DNA of 64,000 nucleotides from Rhodoferax sp. U2-2l (GTDB taxonomy: Bacteria > Pseudomonadota > Gammaproteobacteria > Burkholderiales > Burkholderiaceae_C). This document shows positions 63,801-64,000 of the stretch, piece after piece; position 1 is the first letter of the stretch; the number at the start of each line of letters is the position of its first letter. Below the pieces are notes generated by a model. The model worked only from the letters and a program-made list of their open reading frames with translations. It ran no database searches and had not been told where the DNA came from. Made by a program: the position numbers and the translations under genes. The stretch spans positions 62,001 to 126,000 of the forward strand of contig NZ_JAJCTH010000007.1 in the NCBI RefSeq assembly GCF_020594515.1, written 5' to 3'.

Positions 63801-64000
63801 GAGCGCCCGCCCGGACCGTCGCCTGACCGCGTCCGGCCAGTTGCAGGCCGATCTCACCGACGCCCGCTTGACCCTGCGTGGCAGTCTGGTGGCCGACCAG
63901 GCCCTGATCACCCTGCCCGACGACAGCACCCCCACCCTGGACGACGATGTGCGGGTGCGCACGCCAGCCACGGCCACGCCGGGCAAAACCGCCACCGTGG
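60817..64000 (+). CDS. tamB: Translocation and assembly module protein TamB, 3'-truncated by window edge
   Basis: The frame is open to the last base with at least 1061 codons. It starts with a signal anchor (SLMGLAALLGLLAGLWVW), then long repetitive beta segments rich in Leu, Gln and Ala (LSVHYMFDGKSHKLESG, QLQAGGVVDAPVPGN), typical of AsmA/TamB-like lipid-bridge proteins. TTG at 60817 overlaps tamA (TTGA); ATG at 60844 is the alternative start. The C-terminal DUF490 domain lies beyond the window. Confidence 0.92.
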   Translation, partial: MKPLLRRSLMGLAALLGLLAGLWVWSGNDSSLAVALQQAQRVLPAGQTLETREVSGSLRQGGRIGWLRWQSGGLSVEAHEVTAAWAPAALLRRELQLSQLNVGQLVIHDQREPTPATASQPPTDLGLPFRVDAAVRVDTLEWVGVSTQRLDKLSVHYMFDGKSHKLESGQGVFSSNTYRFSGELEASGPMALQLQAGGVVDAPVPGNTVPLRLDALARITGALAGPQAELVVQADLTPQAPANVPPTAGSPTPPAAMQASLSAHIAPWQAQKIIRADGNWQALNLASLWPQAPQTGLTGRASVSPQGPGWQAEIQLDNSLSGPWDQQRLPLQQLRAGLTYTDGHWLLQRLQAQAAGGRVEGRGQIGTGTSTDAAGLWQGEAQVQGINPAAIDTRLASDAISGTLSARQTPASDTAPSTGQAASPGLATAFSFDIALQSGRQRTAKPASQKDDLLGGLHFNRLLAQGVWSAPQLSLSTVSLDVDQAQLQGQLKLNTASLATQGQLSLQLPGLQAQVNGHAAPADGLGTLSVQLQDAAQASQWLQRWPGLGSQLANLPTSGTATLAAQWQGGWQQNGQAMRVDAKLQVPQLNWTTTTTPPPVTTRLQNVQLNLAGRINQLAISSHGQWTQGTQQAEWQTQASAGRGQDGHWQASLRQVQLALRQPGHANPWQLQIGAPDGGAPGPLTPPVTLRWQSNTSTLAVSAGTARLRGPLPGSADISWQAAQWSPAAGPGKPAQWRSQGRIDGVPLAWLDSFTDKSLADLGIGSNLLLAGSWDAASTDMLHVRATLERSAGDVRLQADAGRATAVPAGMQEAWLQVNLDGEQVAGTLRWDSQRAGKALAAFSTRLRHDNNGWAWPDSAPLGGSLQLQLPPVDAWSALAPPGWRLRGTVDSHIDLMGTRAQPEWAGTLRARDLAVRSVVDGIDFSQGTLDARLHGQQLDIQNFTLRGAGTPQDANAGGQLSITGSVVWLAKAGQSSPAQQVQMALQAKLSALRLSARPDRRLTASGQLQADLTDARLTLRGSLVADQALITLPDDSTPTLDDDVRVRTPATATPGKTATV

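Noticed and set aside
1..64000. CRISPR arrays, rRNA genes, complete insertion sequences or integrases
   Set aside because: None were seen; the only repeat element found is the palindrome at 29246-29411.

Overview
The window is chromosomal DNA from a high-GC betaproteobacterium. Gene order and protein families point to the Burkholderiales, most likely Comamonadaceae close to Rhodoferax (inference from blocks such as hrcA-nadK-recN-rapZ, mutM/mutY, TPR-lolB-ispE-tRNA-Gln-prs-rplY-pth, and pilB-pilC-pilD-coaE-zapD-yacG). Coding density is very high. No gene-free stretch exceeds 300 bases, and there are no rRNA genes, CRISPR arrays or complete insertion sequences.

Region 1 (1-2034) is the 3' part of a bifunctional (p)ppGpp synthetase/hydrolase gene cut by the window edge. 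Region 2 (2065-24415) is an exopolysaccharide (EPS) locus, almost all on the minus strand. Its export half is of the methanolan/XrtB type: EpsL barrel, EpsE/Wza, EpsF/Wzc-like chain-length protein, EpsG kinase and the LuxR-type regulator EpsA. Its glycosyltransferase core is of the xanthan/acetan type: GumD-like glucose-1-P transferase, GumM-like GT26, GumH-like GT4 and GumK-like GT70, plus Wzy and Wzx. UDP-glucose dehydrogenase supplies UDP-GlcA, an NDP-sugar pyrophosphorylase probably supplies GDP-mannose, and a secreted GH5 endoglucanase could cut a cellulosic backbone. The central GT segment is AT-rich and mosaic. It contains a glycosyltransferase fused in frame to a phosphomannomutase that has lost its metal-binding loop. 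No exosortase gene is present; an oppositely oriented VanZ-like gene sits where one would be expected. Two copies of a TAGTCC-N4-GGACTA palindrome lie at identical distances upstream of a PEP-CTERM-like microprotein gene and a cyclic-nucleotide-binding-domain gene, and they look like an undescribed operator of this locus.

Region 3 (24521-44421) is housekeeping: a two-tRNA unit with terminator, hrcA, nadK-recN-rapZ, a 165-bp palindromic element whose ends form the stop codons of rapZ and mutY, the 8-oxoguanine repair genes mutY and mutM on either side of a dynamin-like GTPase gene, a TPR protein, lolB, ispE, tRNA-Gln, prs, rplY, pth, ferredoxin, universal stress protein, coaD, rsmD and a pair of M16 peptidase-like proteins.

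Region 4 (44451-54455) holds ftsY, the type IV pilus assembly genes pilB, pilC and pilD (interrupted by a reverse-strand yqjD-yqjE-yqjK trio), coaE-zapD-yacG, two membrane-protein genes and a DUF1841 gene. Region 5 (54527-64000) holds a MoxR ATPase and its VWA partner, separated by a GNAT gene and a compact vapB-vapC-abiC-like defence module whose reading frames overlap one another and the VWA gene. It ends with tamA and the start of tamB, which runs off the window.
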